Below, in pieces: positions 22,008 through 34,865 of a stretch of DNA of 64,000 bases. The notes beneath the pieces were generated by a model, which was not told where the DNA came from, searched no databases, and worked only from the letters and a program-made list of their open reading frames with translations. Position 1 is the stretch's first letter. Every line of letters starts with the position of its first letter. This DNA is from Isoetes taiwanensis. Its lineage: Eukaryota > Streptophyta > Lycopodiopsida > Isoetales > Isoetaceae. The translations under genes and the position numbers were made by a program. The DNA is taken from assembly GCA_021234155.1 (NCBI GenBank), contig JAJEKV010000060.1, forward strand, positions 3,146,451 to 3,210,450, read 5' to 3'.

Positions 22008-25000
22008 ATGTCGTCTCCGGCATGGATTTGCCTGTTAATGGCCTTCTTATTCATCCCATCTTCTCGGGCAATGCAGGTCAGCTAAAGCTTATCGACCTCT
22101 ACTTTCTTAACTGTTTCATTTCATATTTTGTTGTATCAGCTGAATTTCTAGTGTTAGTTTGCATTGAGCTGGGAGCTGGGTGCACAATCTGAGAAATTGT
22201 TTTGGAATCATAGAGCATTCTGTCTAACGTATACCTGTGTGCTGCAGACTTACATTGTTTATATGGGAAGCAGTCCTATTTCTCATATGCCTGAAGAAAT
22301 CACTAGATCCCATCATCACATGCTGAAATCGGTGCTAAAAAGGTGGAAATAAGACATCATTCCTTATGCAACTAGTTCATTTACGAATGTTAAGACATTG
22401 AACATATCCATAGATAGAAGAGAATGTCCAGGATAAATAGGAGTCCAAGAAAACTATCAATCTTCCCGTTTGGCCTAGATTTGAGCATTGGTTAACTTAT
22501 AGTTATTTCATTCTATCTATCATATCGAGGGAGCAATTTCTTTGATAATATGGACTTGTTGCATCTTGTTCTGTAGCAAAGAAGCGGCGGAGGAGTCTAT
22601 ACTATACAGTTATACTCGCAGTTTCAATGGATTTGCAGCACGCCTACATCCAGAGCACGTTGTAACTTTGTCTAGTATGTTCCATAAACTGATACATAAC
22701 TTGTATTTATCTTTATCCTTTGGTGCAAGGCACATATGGTAAAATCCTTTTGAGATGCAGTATGTAATGTCTTTGTGAAAGTTCTTCAATTTTGTTCAGA
22801 TTGTTTTGTGAATACCTTCTTGCACATCCTTCAAAATACATCGTACCAGTATCTCTAGTACGTGAGAACAGCGAGAATGTGAACCTAATTTTGATGAACT
22901 GTAAGGCTAAAGTTATAAACGTTGTATAAAATGGAGTCTTGAATTTTGCAGAAATGCCTGGCGTTTTCTCCATATTTCCAAACAAGAAAAACTATCTGCA
23001 TACAACGAGGTCTTGGGAGTTCCTCAACTTTGAGAATACTAATCTGGATATTGTGGAGGACTCTCTATGGACAAAATCCAATTTCGGCAAAGATGTGATT
23101 ATTGGCTCTTTAGATACAGGTAAGCTAACATTTCAGACACATCTTAGCAAAATAATATTCCTCATGCAGCACAAAATCATTTGTAGTTAGAGAAGATAGT
23201 CCTATTATAGGGGACATTTGTCGTTAGAGAACATAGTCCTATTATAGGGGACGCTCTGTTCCTATTCTTTGAGTCCTATTATAGGGGACATTTGTAGTTA
23301 GAGAAGATAGTCCTATTATAGGGGACATTTATAGTTAGAGAACATAGTCCTATTATAGAGGACGCTCTGTTCCTATTCCTTGAGTCCTATTATAGGGGAT
23401 GCTCTGTTCATATTCATTGCCATTCTTTTATCCAGGTGTTTGGCCAGAGTCCCAAAGTTTTAATGATGATTCATTTGGACCTATTCCTAGCAAATGGAAA
23501 GGCACTTGTGTTAATGGCACAGCATTCAATGCAGCAAATTGTAACAGGTATAGACTAAAATCCAAAAGCTCTTTGCCTTTGAGATACTTCTTCAAGCAAG
23601 ACCTTTAACTTTGGTTGTAATAGGAAGTTAATTGGAGCAAAATTTTACTTAAAGTCTTGGGAAGCAGAATGTGGACCCTTGAACGAGACTGCAACAGGAG
23701 ACTTCCGATCTCCAAGGGATAAAGATGGTCATGGCACACATACTTCATCCACTGCAGGGGGGCAGTTTGTACCAAATGCAAATATTTTTGGATTTGCAAA
23801 TGGAACTGCAGTTGGTGGAGCACCTTCTTCAAGAATAGCTATATACAAAGTATGCTGGCCAAAAATACGGGGAGAGTGCTTTGATGCAGATATTCTTGCC
23901 GCAATGGACGATGCCATTCAAGATGGTGTAGACATTCTTACTCTTTCTCTTGGGGGGTCTGTGCCACTGCCACCTCTCTTTAAAGATGGCATTGCAATAG
24001 GTGCTTATCATGCAGTGCAAAACGGAATAATGGTTGTTTGCTCTGCTGGGAATGCTGGCCCATCCGTTGGGAGTGTTGTAAATGTGGCCCCATGGATCTT
24101 AACAGTTGCTGCCAGTTCAATGGACCGTGATTTCAGCTCCTACGCCAAACTGGGAGACAACACAACATACAAAGTTCGTATCTAACTTAGAAGTTATGCG
24201 AATTATTATGTTTGCTCAATCCTTTTCTATCATCAATAGGGAAACAGTTTGTCACAACTTAAGCTTGAGGAACGTCTCTATCCACTTGTAGCAGCAGGCA
24301 ATGTGGGAAATGCATCTGCATTAAGTTTACAATGGTAAGTTGCTGCCTTCTTCTAGAAGTTTCTTTTTACCTCAGGAAATGTCGTCTAATCAGTTGACAT
24401 GATAGTGACATATGCGAGATAGGCTCATTGGATGCCAATAAAGTTGCTGGCAAGATTGTAGTTTGCTTACGGGGGAAAACAAGCCGTGTCTCAAAAGGCG
24501 AAGCAGTACGGGTTGCAGGAGGGGCTGGCATGATTTTAGCAAACGCCCCAACAGATGGAGCAGAAATAGTAGCTGATGCACATGTTCTGCCCGCTACGCA
24601 AGTCGATGCAGCCAGTGGAGCTGCAATCTTTGCATATATCAACAGTTCCAGGTAATTTTCTTTATTGGCGGTGGCTGGGAAAGAAGGCTTGGAAGTGAGA
24701 TAAAATTAGTTAGTATCATGACACCAAAACAGCAATGGTAGCTATAACATTATAAAGCTATTAGATCAAGTGATGAGACACTTCTTATCAAGCTCACTAA
24801 TAATGCAATTGATCCCATTAAAAGCATTCACATTATCACCAACCAGCAAGCGAGGGCAAAGGGCCCTTCAGAGTTTCCCTTAAACCAGTATTGCATGTCT
24901 CCAAATCTATGTTTTTATGCATAAGGGATACTGACTGCTTGGGATGCAGACTCTACAAGCATTGATGGCTCTATAGCCTAGCCTTAAACTAAACCTACTT

Positions 25001-26069
25001 CTGTGTTCCAGTTCGCCAATGGGCTATATCACTCCTGCAACAACTGTATTGGGTGTTAAACCAGCACCTGTAATGGCTGCATTCTCTTCTCAAGGCCCAA
25101 ACACTCTGATTGGAGATATCTTAAAGGTAATTTGCGAAATACTTAGCTTTAGGAACAGTGCTTATTGAATTATCAAACATTTACAGCCAGATATTACGGG
25201 ACCTGGAGTCAATGTATTGGCAGCGTATACAGAAGCTTCACCCCCGACTGGTCTTGAGTTAGATCATCGAGTTGTCAAATTCAACATTGTTTCAGGAACA
25301 TCAATGTCATGTCCACATCTCGCAGGAATTTCTGCCCTTTTGAGAGCTCTCCATCCTGAATGGAGTCCCGCCGCAATAAAATCAGCAATTATGACTACAG
25401 GTAGTACTATATTGCTTTGAATAATTCAGATGTACATTCTCATCTTTCCCTTCCCCTACAGCGACAACACAGGATAACAGAGGCCAACTTATTCTTACTG
25501 CCAGTTCAGTACCAGCTGGGCCATTCAACTTTGGTGCAGGTCATGTTAACCCAAATAAGGCTGCAGACCCTGGCCTCATATATGATGCAACAGTGGATGA
25601 CTATTTTCACTTCCTTTGTAGTCTAAACTACAGTAGTGATTCACTAAGGATCTTAACTGGAGACAATTCATCTTGTCCCGATGCCACCACCTCACCAAGT
25701 AACTTCAATTCTCCATCAATAGCCATATCAAACTTAACTGGGAATGCCACAGTTACAAGAACAGTAACCAATGTGGGAGGAAACTGCTCATACGAGGTAT
25801 TCATCAAGGCCCCTCCAGGTATCTCAGTCAGTATTCAACCATCCAAGCTCCAGTTTGCAAAAACTGGTGAAAAGCAGTCTTTTACTGTTAGCTTCAATGT
25901 CACACAACCTCCCACGGGAAGCTACAGTTTTGGCTATTTCATATGGGCAGATGGAAGGCATCAAGTCAGAAGCTCTATTGCTGTGAGAGCCACGTCTGCT
26001 GTTCCAAGTTCTAATAGTGGTGGTATCATTAGGACAATTGGAGAAAGGGAAGCGATCAGCGCAAAGTAA
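22008..26069 (+). CDS. Plant subtilisin-like serine protease (S8 family), complete, 11 exons
   Basis: Exons 22008-22076, 22248-22342, 22577-22674, 22952-23119, 23436-23547, 23624-24173, 24240-24334, 24406-24651, 25012-25126, 25187-25400 and 25462-26069 all fit GT-AG and sum to 2,370 nt, a 789-residue protein, normal for the family. It starts with a signal peptide ([20 protein letters not shown]). An I9 propeptide follows (TYIVYMGS to [10 protein letters not shown]). The catalytic Asp is in IIGSLDTG, His in [12 protein letters not shown], oxyanion Asn in CSAGNAGP and Ser in [13 protein letters not shown] protease-associated insert ([20 protein letters not shown]) and a C-terminal fibronectin-III-like domain ([20 protein letters not shown]) are present. 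It should be secreted and processed in the cell wall space. Similarity is closest, by motif memory, to the SBT5 group. Confidence 0.95.
23186..23412. repeat. Minisatellite in subtilase intron 4
   Basis: Six copies of AGTCCTATTATAGGGGAC, with linkers of two kinds (CATTTGTAGTTAGAGAAGAT and GCTCTGTTCCTATTC), fill most of the intron between exons 4 and 5. CCTATTATAGG is itself palindromic. The splice sites are unaffected. Confidence 0.9.
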
Positions 26070-26885
26070 TAATCTCCCTACCAATGAAAATGGAAATTTG
26101 AAATCCTTATGTAGCTGAAGAAATTTAGCACCCCAGTTGACGGTTGTGTAAAAGCGTAGATACCATTTCCACTAACAGATGTACTATTATCGAGACATTG
26201 TTCCGAGTGAACATTTAACGCAGAATAACTTCCTGGCAGATGTTGATAGACAATACATATTATTATCAAACCATATATAACACTTTGATTCTATTCTTCG
26301 AGATTCTTTGATGCTCCAGTGCATGCGCGCCAAGTGTCGAAAAAAATTTTTGAGGAACATTTTTTGTATTTTCCTAGTTAATATTTATTGAGGAGGAGCC
26401 ACAACCACGTGACTCCCCTTGCTCAATCAATCCATCTAAGCTCAATCAATCCACATTCCTTAAAATTATTATCAATGCACGACATGTGTGCACTTTGCAT
26501 TTATTGCGGCCATTAATGCACTCTAATTACTTGATGAAACATGTATGCACTTTGCATTTATTGCGGCCATTAATACACTTTGCATTTATTGCGGCCATTA
26601 TTCCGACGTCGCCATTGCAGTCCACAAGGCATTTCTGTGCACCAATGTGGCCATGCGAGCGATGATGAGACAACCCGGCAGATCCACTTCCATTCCATGC
26701 ATACTTCAAACAAGGTGCGTGCTCTATATCTCTCATCCCATTCCCTTTCTGGCCCATACGATAGATGGCATGTTGTTTGATTACCACGAGGTTCCCCACA
26801 TCTATTCTTCAACAAATCAAACTAGAAACATTAAACAAATAAATTACATTAAACAAATGAGGCAGAGATAAAAAGATGATCACCG

Positions 26886-27172
26886 TGTTGATGGCCAAAT
26901 GGTTAAGCTAATGGTTATGGGAAACCCCCGTCCAGGCTCAAAGCCCACTGCCCATCATCGGGTGCAGCTAAATAAACAAAAAGGTCCATTGCCTTGTTAG
27001 CCTAGTGGTCAGGCCATTGGTTCTGGGCATCACCCATCCAGGCTCAAAACCCACTGACTAGCAATGGATGGCGAGAAAGAGATAATAGCAACCGCGCTAT
27101 TAGCATAGTGGTCAGGCCATTGGTTCTGGGCAGCACCCATCCAGGCTCAAACCCCACTGACTAGCATCGGGT
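26886..27172 (+). repeat. Trimer of tRNA-like units (about 104-bp period) inside the Helitron-like element
   Basis: Three tandem units each carry an A-box-like segment (TGGCCAAATGGTTAAG, TAGCCTAGTGGTCAGG, TAGCATAGTGGTCAGG) and, about 40 bases later, a B-box-like segment (CAGGCTCAAAGCCCACTG, CAGGCTCAAAACCCACTG, CAGGCTCAAACCCCACTG). Units start near 26,890, 26,994 and 27,098. None folds into a complete tRNA with a clear acceptor stem, so they look tRNA-derived rather than functional. Confidence 0.65.
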
Positions 27173-27230
27173 GATAAAAAGGAGAGGATAAAAGAGAGAA
27201 AGGGATACCAGCATTGGGAATCTCATGGTC

Positions 27231-27300
27231 GTCTCGCAACAACTATCTGCAAGAGGACACAAGGCAACAATGTGGGTTCAAATCCCGCCTGTTCGGCAAT
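27231..27300 (+). repeat. Further tRNA-like segment with a strong T-arm
   Basis: GTGGGTTCAAATCCCGCCTG (27,271-27,290) is a near-ideal T-arm and B box. The preceding 40 bases do not give a convincing D-arm or anticodon arm, so I do not call a tRNA gene. It may be the 3' part of a different tRNA-derived repeat. Confidence 0.4.
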
Positions 27301-27463
27301 TCATAAATGCTACCACATGTGGTCTTGCACCCTTGTGAATAGAAACCCATTATTAAGCATGCATTGCATTGACAGGTTGAACGTTAATAGTGGGCCAAAC
27401 CTCAGCGGGTTGGAACTAGAGAAACTTATCGCGGCGGCCAAGGCTGCCGCGATAAGTTTCTTG

Positions 27464-28267
27464 TAATATAACGTTTCTGCCAATGTACTATTGAACTATT
27501 CATTGAAACTGGAGAATTCCCATTGTGCTTAATTATGCATCCCGGTGCCTCAAGCTTAGGAGCTTTAAACATAAAAACCCTTAGAATCTAATAACTGCAA
27601 CAGAAAATACAGGTCTACTATTGCCATGCTAAAAGTGTCTATGTCCAACACTCCCTCTCAAGAGTGACATTTGTTGCATGCAACAACATTAAAATGAGAC
27701 ACTAATAATATGCTAACCCACTATGGGTTGCCCGTGCAACTGTATTGTAGATGAATTCATCCTGTTTGTTATTAAGTGATCTAATTCTCACCATGTCCTA
27801 GATGACAAGGACATAGGGCTGAATTCGATATGGTTGAGTAAGGTGCGTTGTCTGAAACAAGGATATAGAGCTGGAGCATACCGTAGTCCACATTAATCAC
27901 TCTCGAAAACAAAACATTGAGAAGGGTCATGCTGGCCACGCTGAAGTAGGAAAGGCTGCCAGTCTCTAATAGACAAGGTCAGGGAGAAAAAGAATTGTTG
28001 GCAGATAGGAAGCTAAATGAAGATCTTGAGTATACGGAATGTGTGTTGAGAAGAAGAGTGAATCCAGACTAAAAATGCACTAAAAGACTGAATCCCAATC
28101 ATTGGTACGAGCCAAGATGAGTAAAAAGAGGTAAGCCCTTATAGTAGTTATTAAATTCAATTCAACCAACCGTAGTTGGAATATAAAGTCAATATAAGGT
28201 GGTAAGTGAGGGAAGTAGGCATGCTTAACCATCAGAAGTCTTAGTATGATGACATAGATAATGAAAC
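27464..28267. repeat. Downstream flank shared with 39,868-40,664 (segmental duplication source)
   Basis: This non-coding flank, from TAATATAACGTTTCTGCC to GATAATGAAAC, recurs at 39,868-40,664 with only scattered substitutions and small indels. Together with 25,325-26,265 it is the source (or sister) of the duplicated block at 36,381-40,664. No gene is seen in it. Confidence 0.9.
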
Positions 28268-30540
28268 ACAAAGTAGGAGATAACTGTTTGGTTGTAAATA
28301 AGTTGAGGATAAAATATATATTGTCCTCGTGCCCATTTAAGTTGTCAGAGATATGTGTCCATTGAGGGGCACAAAGGCACACCTGGGAAACTTTGGCAAG
28401 GTAGTGCTTAATACATTGTGTGGAGTTGTTGTGAAGTCATAAGTTGTTTGCTATTAGTATGCATTTGCAATGGGAGACTTTGTGTGGAGTTGTTATAAAG
28501 TCATAACTTGTTGCTATTTGGGGCTGTGTCTTTCTTGAAACTAGATGATGACGTAGTTTAAATATTGCATAGAGTTTTTTTGGCACATGGGACGAAAAAT
28601 AACGTGAGAATTATTAGTGACCCTTTTTAACATGTACTAGTTATGGTGCCCGGCGTTGCCGGGCTTTTCAACATTTGAAGAGAGGGTTGTGTGATGGTTG
28701 GGTAGAACAATCAATGTCGGTTTGAAAGCATCATGCACAATGGGGTGCATTGCATTATCGGAAATGACATTGTAACATGTTGTAGACCGAAGCTGTATTG
28801 ACATGAAGGTGACCCAAATGATTTCAAAGTATAGAGGTAAGAAGGTATGATCATAAAGATGTTGAGATGACTGTAAATATGTATGGGATGTATAGACCTT
28901 GGGATATGAATGCCTCGTGTTGCTCATTGGAAAAGTTTAATAGTAGTATAAGAATAAGAATGCAAGTGTTGCCCATGGCTCCATCCAAACGATGCCATTG
29001 AAGTATATCCTCCATCTTCATATGGTGAGCTGCTACTTCATTAAGAAACAAATTCAAAATCATGCATTCAATATTTATTGCCTCAGACTACACTTGAAAT
29101 GATCTGGTGGAGCATGAAATTTGCTTGAATCAACAACATGGAGAAAGTGCCCAGGGCTTCTAACATCCTTGCAGCCAAGTTAGAATCTAGATTGTGAAAA
29201 AAGCCAAAAGCAAACCTAATAATTATAATAAGTATGTCTGAGATATCCCGTTCTAGGAGAAGTTCAGATCTAGAAAATAGAGGTATTGTTTGACAAAGAA
29301 ATGTCTAGTTTGGGGTACGAGGTTGTAGAAAACATGTTGTAAATAGAGTCAACAGGGCTAAAGGCAGATTTGGGGCAAGGTTGGACATAATAAATATGCT
29401 CAAAACCCATTTACAAGTAATACCAAGCACCCCATTACCAAGAAGCTCCAATATTGATATAGAAGTAACCTCCAAACCAAAAGATGCATGGAAGAAACTA
29501 CAATGAAAAGCGTCAAAGTCACGTAACTGAGAATTCCAAACACTGTCAAAATGACATTGCCCATCTCACTAAAACGTGAATTGCCTTGGGTAGCCTTCAC
29601 TTAGGTGTGTAGAAACAATAATTCTTAGTGTGTGTAAATACTGTTCTAGTTAGAACAGAAAGTAAAGTAAGAATGGATCTTGATTTTTTTTGTTTAGGAT
29701 GGAGCTTGTTATCGAAGTTGTGGCTTTTTGTACTTAATGTGTCATGCAATTGACAAAGTTGGGAATTAGTGTAACAATGTAATATTAGCTAATGTCATGG
29801 AGAAAGAGGTCATTACCTTCAAAGGGAATGGTCATGTGACATATGGAGTGTTATTTGATACAAATATTTTACGCTTGGATGTTGGATATGGATGAATGTA
29901 GTTATATGGAACAATAATTTCTGCTTTGAAAGGCCTTATAATAAGGCATGCAATGTGAAGTCTGTGCAGTTGGATATGGATGTGTAGTTATATATAGTTG
30001 GATTTGGTCTTCTATAGTTGATGTAATAGATAAAAGCAAGCAATTTGGTTTATCGGCAATGCGTGAAAGATGCAAAACATTAAGGCACAAATTCTGATAC
30101 AAATTCTGATGTAGATGCATTGCTTGTACTAATTCCATCCTGGTTGCACCTAGCAATGGTTTTTCATGGAGATGCAAAAGGGCACAATTGTTGTAATTAA
30201 TTTGTTTGCTTAGTGAAGAACCACGTGTCCTTAATAGAGAATTTATATACTACCCAATGCTTAATAAAAAAAAAAGGAAATAAATCCGTGATAACTCATT
30301 AAAACATAGAGCACATGCTTTGTATTGCAACCAATTAATACTGCCACATAAATCATCCTCCGTAGTATTTTGTTGCCATATAAATCCTCCTTAATTAGGA
30401 AGCGAAACAAATCACCTTTTGCTTATGTTTATAATCGAATTGGATAATTGGATATTCAGTAGCATCAAGAAGTTTAGATTTGCCAAAGAGATGCGCAGTA
30501 TTAGATGTATTAGATTAGTTGCTTGGGTTGAAATTTAGCG
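28268..30540. other. Spacer without recognised genes
   Basis: AT-rich sequence with short frames only. A small GC hairpin, GCCCGGCGTTGCCGGGC, lies at 28,650-28,666. I found no domain, splice pattern or element terminus that I can support. Confidence 0.4.
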
Positions 30541-30544
30541 TTGC

Positions 30545-31615
30545 ACACTCCACAACACCTGCAAATGTTTCACCTTCACCTGGGTCCATGCTGCAAAGCA
30601 ACTCCATCAGTCCTAGACAAATCACTTCTTGCTAAGCTCTCAGAAACAAAAATCTCCTGAAAGGCAAACATACAGAATATGGTTTTCAAAATTCTCCTTA
30701 CCTATATTTTGTTGCCGATGAACATCTAGGGTATTGAAAGAAGGTATGAATGCCCATAGGAAGTCACAGGGTTTGTAACAAAGCGTGGAATTTGGCTTCC
30801 ATTACTGTGCATTCCAAGTGCAGCAATTACACAGAAGAACATTAAACAACAGAGCTTGATGCTGACATAATTGTAGACTCCACAGGTAAAAAAAAAGCAC
30901 TGTTATGGAACTATGAGATCTGACCTGTGAATTAGAAACTTCATGGCTGCTGTATATATTCCATATTACTGGAGAAGTTCAGGATTGTGTAGTTCATTAT
31001 TGACCAACCTCACTTAGAAATTCCAACATTCGTATGCTATCTGGAAAACACATTAACTTCTTAATATTTAACATTGTGCACGTCAGAACATCTGCAAATG
31101 TTTCACCTGAGTGCATGCTGCAAAGCAACTCCAGGCTCCAGCAATCTAGACAAATCACCTCTTGCCTAGCTCTCAGAAACAAAAACCTCCTAGAAAGCAA
31201 ACATTAACAGAAATCTTTTAAAAAGAAAACATACAGAATTTGGTTTTCAAAATCCTGCTTACCTGTATTTTGTTGCCGATGAATCTCCAGGGTATTGAAA
31301 GGGGTGAATCTCTAGGGTATTAAAAGAAGGTATGAATTCGCTGTGGTCATCAGAGTAATGGTCTGCATCCGAGAAAGGCCAGAGGAAGCCACAGGGTTTG
31401 TAATGTCCAAGCTTGCAATTTCCTTTCCATCACTGTGCATTTCAAATGCAGCAATTACACAAAAGAACATTAAATGACAGAGCCTGATGCTGACATAATT
31501 CTAGACTTTATAGATATAAGAAAGCAGTGTTATGGAACTATGAGATTTGACCTCTGAATTAGCTCCGCAAAATTCATGGTTGCTGTATATATTCCATATT
31601 ACTGAAGGGCCTTCA
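30545..31615. repeat. Tandem duplication of a ~500-bp segment
   Basis: The segment starting CTGCAAATGTTTCACCT near 30,557 recurs near 31,091. The shared series includes GCTGCAAAGCAACTCCA, AGCTCTCAGAAACAAAAA, TTTTGTTGCCGATGAA and GCTGTATATATTCCATATTA (30,950 and 31,581). The copies differ by many substitutions and small indels. On the minus strand both have a GT-AG-like donor next to CAACAAAATA, so the unit may include an old exon. Confidence 0.85.
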
Positions 31616-32279
31616 ATGTCGTTCAAACTTAAATTGTTCGTCTAGTGAGCCTGAACAACAAAGGATACAAAGTCTGTGTGGTTGAAATTTATTCTACCTT
31701 GCTTTATGGGGAATGCGTGAAAGATGCCTAAGAGGAAGGGAAAATTATACTACAATTTCCCATGTAGCTGCATTATGTTGTCTACTATCTCAGCTTGATG
31801 GAAGAGATGTGAAGGCCATATGAGATGTGCTTGGTCATTCTATCTTGCAAGGTTCAATGCATAGCCACAACATATAGCTTTATCAGCAATATGCATAGGC
31901 ACATCGCTTAGGGTGTCACAGCCACACTTGGCTTTAAGGTTCTAAGACAGTGCATATTTGTGGCAGTCACACAATGGAGGCATTGCATGGCATCTAAATT
32001 TTAAACATGGATAAAGAGACGGGTAGCCAAAGTGGTGCTAGTCCCATATCCTGCACTCAGGTAATGTACATTACCTTGTTTTCCACTTGAATTAGATGCA
32101 TGGCACAGAATGTCATCTCAAGCCACAAAATTAACATCTTGGATCCATCCAACCATCGGATCAAATAAAATGCAACCATATTCCTTTTCAATTTAATTGC
32201 TCCCAGATGCAGGAAGAGCAAAGATAGAAATTATCCAAAGCAATAGTAGCATCAAAAAGAATTTGGGAAATCAAAATTA

Positions 32280-32503
32280 CCTGGCTGGGCAAAATCTTTA
32301 TAATAATCGATCTGCACAGACTCATCTCCGTTAACAATCCCTCCTTCAGTGTGTGAAATCTGCAGCAAGGTTGAGAGATTAAGGGAACAAAGAAAAGATA
32401 CAAAGGGGATAAGAAAATACCAGAGGGGAGGCCTCACTTGCTCGCTAATCCGTTGCCTCACCATCTCCGGCTCAGTTTCATCGCTGGGGCTTGGCTTCGA
32501 CAT
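32280..32503 (-). CDS. First exons of an unrecognised plant gene (partial model)
   Basis: On the minus strand an ATG at 32,501-32,503 opens a frame reading MSKPSPSDETEPEMVRQRIS. A donor-like GTGAGG follows the EQ codons, and a second exon after TGCAG (near 32,360) reads ISHTEGGIVNGDESVQIDYY to FAQPG, followed by a GTAATT donor (near 32,282). Later exons would lie in the tandemly duplicated segment to the left, but I could not connect them in frame. No family recognised. It may be a decayed gene. Confidence 0.35.
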
Positions 32504-33664
32504 TTTCTCTGGCCTCCGCCCTTGCTCTTCCTAGATCTAGAGTTATCTAAGATACATTTTCCCATGTGGCATCCATGCCGTGAGCAAATTTCGTACCCTG
32601 AGAAACATCGTTATGCCAATCTGGAGCCAAGATAAAAGGGGATGAGCAGATTAGTTCACATAAACAACAAACAATATAAGAAAATGACCTGAGAGAAAGC
32701 AGTGCCAATAAAATGCAGCAAAATGCTACTTGTAGAAAATGCAATAAAGCCAAGGATGTTTGATGCAAAGAGATGTAAGTGTTCTCAACAATTAAAAACG
32801 ATGCACAAAAGCATCTATCTTCTGGAGATGTTGCTTCTCTCATCTATTCTAACTCAGACTTACGGTATCCAGCTATCACTTGATGAGAAAAAGAGCTTCA
32901 TCTTACCTATATCTGCATCAACCACAGTAAGATTGACGCCCCATCTGAAATCAAAGAGAGAACTAAGCTCGGTTGCCTAATTTGGTTGAGCCGGGTTACC
33001 ATATAACAGATACAACTGCTGCTCTCATGTGCACGAAATGACCGTCTAAAAAGCATGAAGCGCACCCTGGCCAGCAAAAATAAAGAAAAGTTACTATTTT
33101 TGGCATCCACCCGGCCTCCATGCCGTTTACATCCTCTATCCAAACTCTATCCAACAAAACCTGAAATCATATCAAAAACTTTTCCCCGATTTTTGAAAGA
33201 TCGGAAATATTTATCCGGCAGCCAAAACCTTTAAACCTTAAAAAATGAACCTAAAAAAAAAATCCAAAAAGTTTTTCACTTGTCGGAAAAACCAAACTTA
33301 AACAATAGGATTAAAAACTTAAATGCATAAGTAGTTGTGAAAGTTATGACATTTTTGTTGAAACAAATTGGATTTGAAAATTGATAGTTCCAAGTGCTTC
33401 AACTTTAACTTCATTGCATATATGAGATTACCTTAACATCGCTCACAAATTTGAGTCATAAATAGTCATGACATGTTTTTCAATCTCATCACCCCACAAT
33501 TTTGAGGATTTCTATTTAATAAGTTTCCACATTTTTGTTAACATTGTCTAGATAACTCTATATTTTCAAGCAAATGAAGGTGCATTTAAGCAAAGTTTGT
33601 TGTTCAAATAATAGTATTTTTTATCATGCCCCTTAGGACCTTGAGGTCATGGAGCAGCAGTTAC

Positions 33665-34865
33665 ACTTAAATGCTTAATTGTACTTGAATCAGAAATAAT
33701 CTATGAGAATCAACCTTTTTAAGATAACATCCTAGAGTTTTTGGATCCATATCTAGGAGACTATGAAAATTACGAAAACCGATGTCAAAGGAATCTCTAA
33801 GTTCTGCATATGCTGTGCATGTTAAAAACACATGCTCTTCATCCTCGATATCTCCATCTGTGCATACAGAACAAACCCGGTTATCCCTTGGGATACCTGC
33901 CCATCTGCCCGTCTCTATGTGGAGCTTATGAGAACCTGTGCGGTATCGTGCAATGGTCTGCTTCAGGTGTAGTGGAATCCTGGCCCGAAGGTATGTTTGG
34001 TCCGAATACACAATCATCGGATTTATCTCCTTCATGTAATATATCATCTTAGTGCCAGGTTCTTCCCAGATCCGCTTCAGTGCTAGTGATTGCACCAAGT
34101 CTCGTACACCAATTTCAGAGTCAGGCCAACTCATTCTACTTATACCCCAACTTGCAGCCCAGTCCAATACATCCTTATACCAGCCCGCAGTCATAGAAGC
34201 TTCCATTGCTTTTTTTGGAATCCGATCGTCATCCAAAGTAAATAATCTATTCACAAATGTGATGGTCTGGATCAGTGCCTCCACCTCAAGTGATAATAAA
34301 CCTGCTTCTGCCAGCATGGGTTTGCTGCTTAATGCCAAGCTCCTCTTGCAAGAATAGCTTCTGAATACTCTCAACCTGCTTCCATAATCCTTTAGACAGA
34401 GCCGGTCCCCAGATTGGAGCACCATACAGGATTACTGTTTGGACCAGAGTTTTGAAAAGTAATCTCCTCAACCCCCAATCTTGTAAAGATGCCTAATGGC
34501 ATCGCCGGAGCATTCCGTATAAGGCTGTTTTTCCTCCTGCTATTCGTTTCTTAATGCATTCTTTCCACTTATAATTTGCGCTGAACTCTATTCCAAGGTA
34601 TTTATATGACTTACAGTCTCCAATGTCTCTCCATTGTACGTGAAGTGTGGTTTGTTTGTTGTGCCACACACCATGATCTAGGATTTAGACAAATTCACTT
34701 TCATTTTCTTAGCCGTGCAGAACTCGCTCAAGGTTTGTAGGTGTCTCTGGAGGCATGTTGGGGTGTCTGCCAGTAACACCACGTCGTCAGCATAGAGTAG
34801 CAATCGAATCACATAATCCCCTAGCTGAGATCTCATAAGCTCAAGATTAAGTCTAACCATTTAGC
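33665..34865 (-). pseudogene. LINE reverse-transcriptase remnant with C-terminal Cys/His domain
   Basis: On the minus strand, LLLYADDVVLLADTPTC (near 34,790) is the RT active site. IQKLFLQEELGIKQQTHAGR (near 34,360) and GSHKLHIETGRWAGIP, then VCSVCTDGDIEDEEHVFLTC (near 33,840), are the C-terminal region. Three frames are used, with breaks near 34,420 and 34,480-34,680. The same C-terminal signature is in the LINEs at 47.9-49.6 and 51.6-53.5 kb, so all are one clade. Confidence 0.85.

Larger units (their letters stand above)
26266..27463 (+). mobile_element. Helitron-like non-autonomous element
   Basis: The duplicated copy of this flank (39,850-39,880) reads ACATATTATTATAATATAAC, whereas here 1,198 bases are inserted between the A and the T: 5' TCAAACCATATA ... 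3' AAGTTTCTTG. The start with TC, insertion between A and T without target duplication, and a strong hairpin just before the 3' end (arms 27,421-27,438 and 27,443-27,460, 17 of 18 paired) are Helitron traits. The terminal CTTG departs from the usual CTRR and the hairpin is closer to the end than usual. No Rep/helicase is encoded. Confidence 0.65.

Noticed and set aside
27231-27300. Possible tRNA gene
   Set aside because: Only the T-arm/B box is convincing; I found no matching acceptor stem or anticodon arm.
28650-28666. GCCCGGCGTTGCCGGGC hairpin as a terminator or element end
   Set aside because: No adjacent ORF, TIR partner or target duplication was found.
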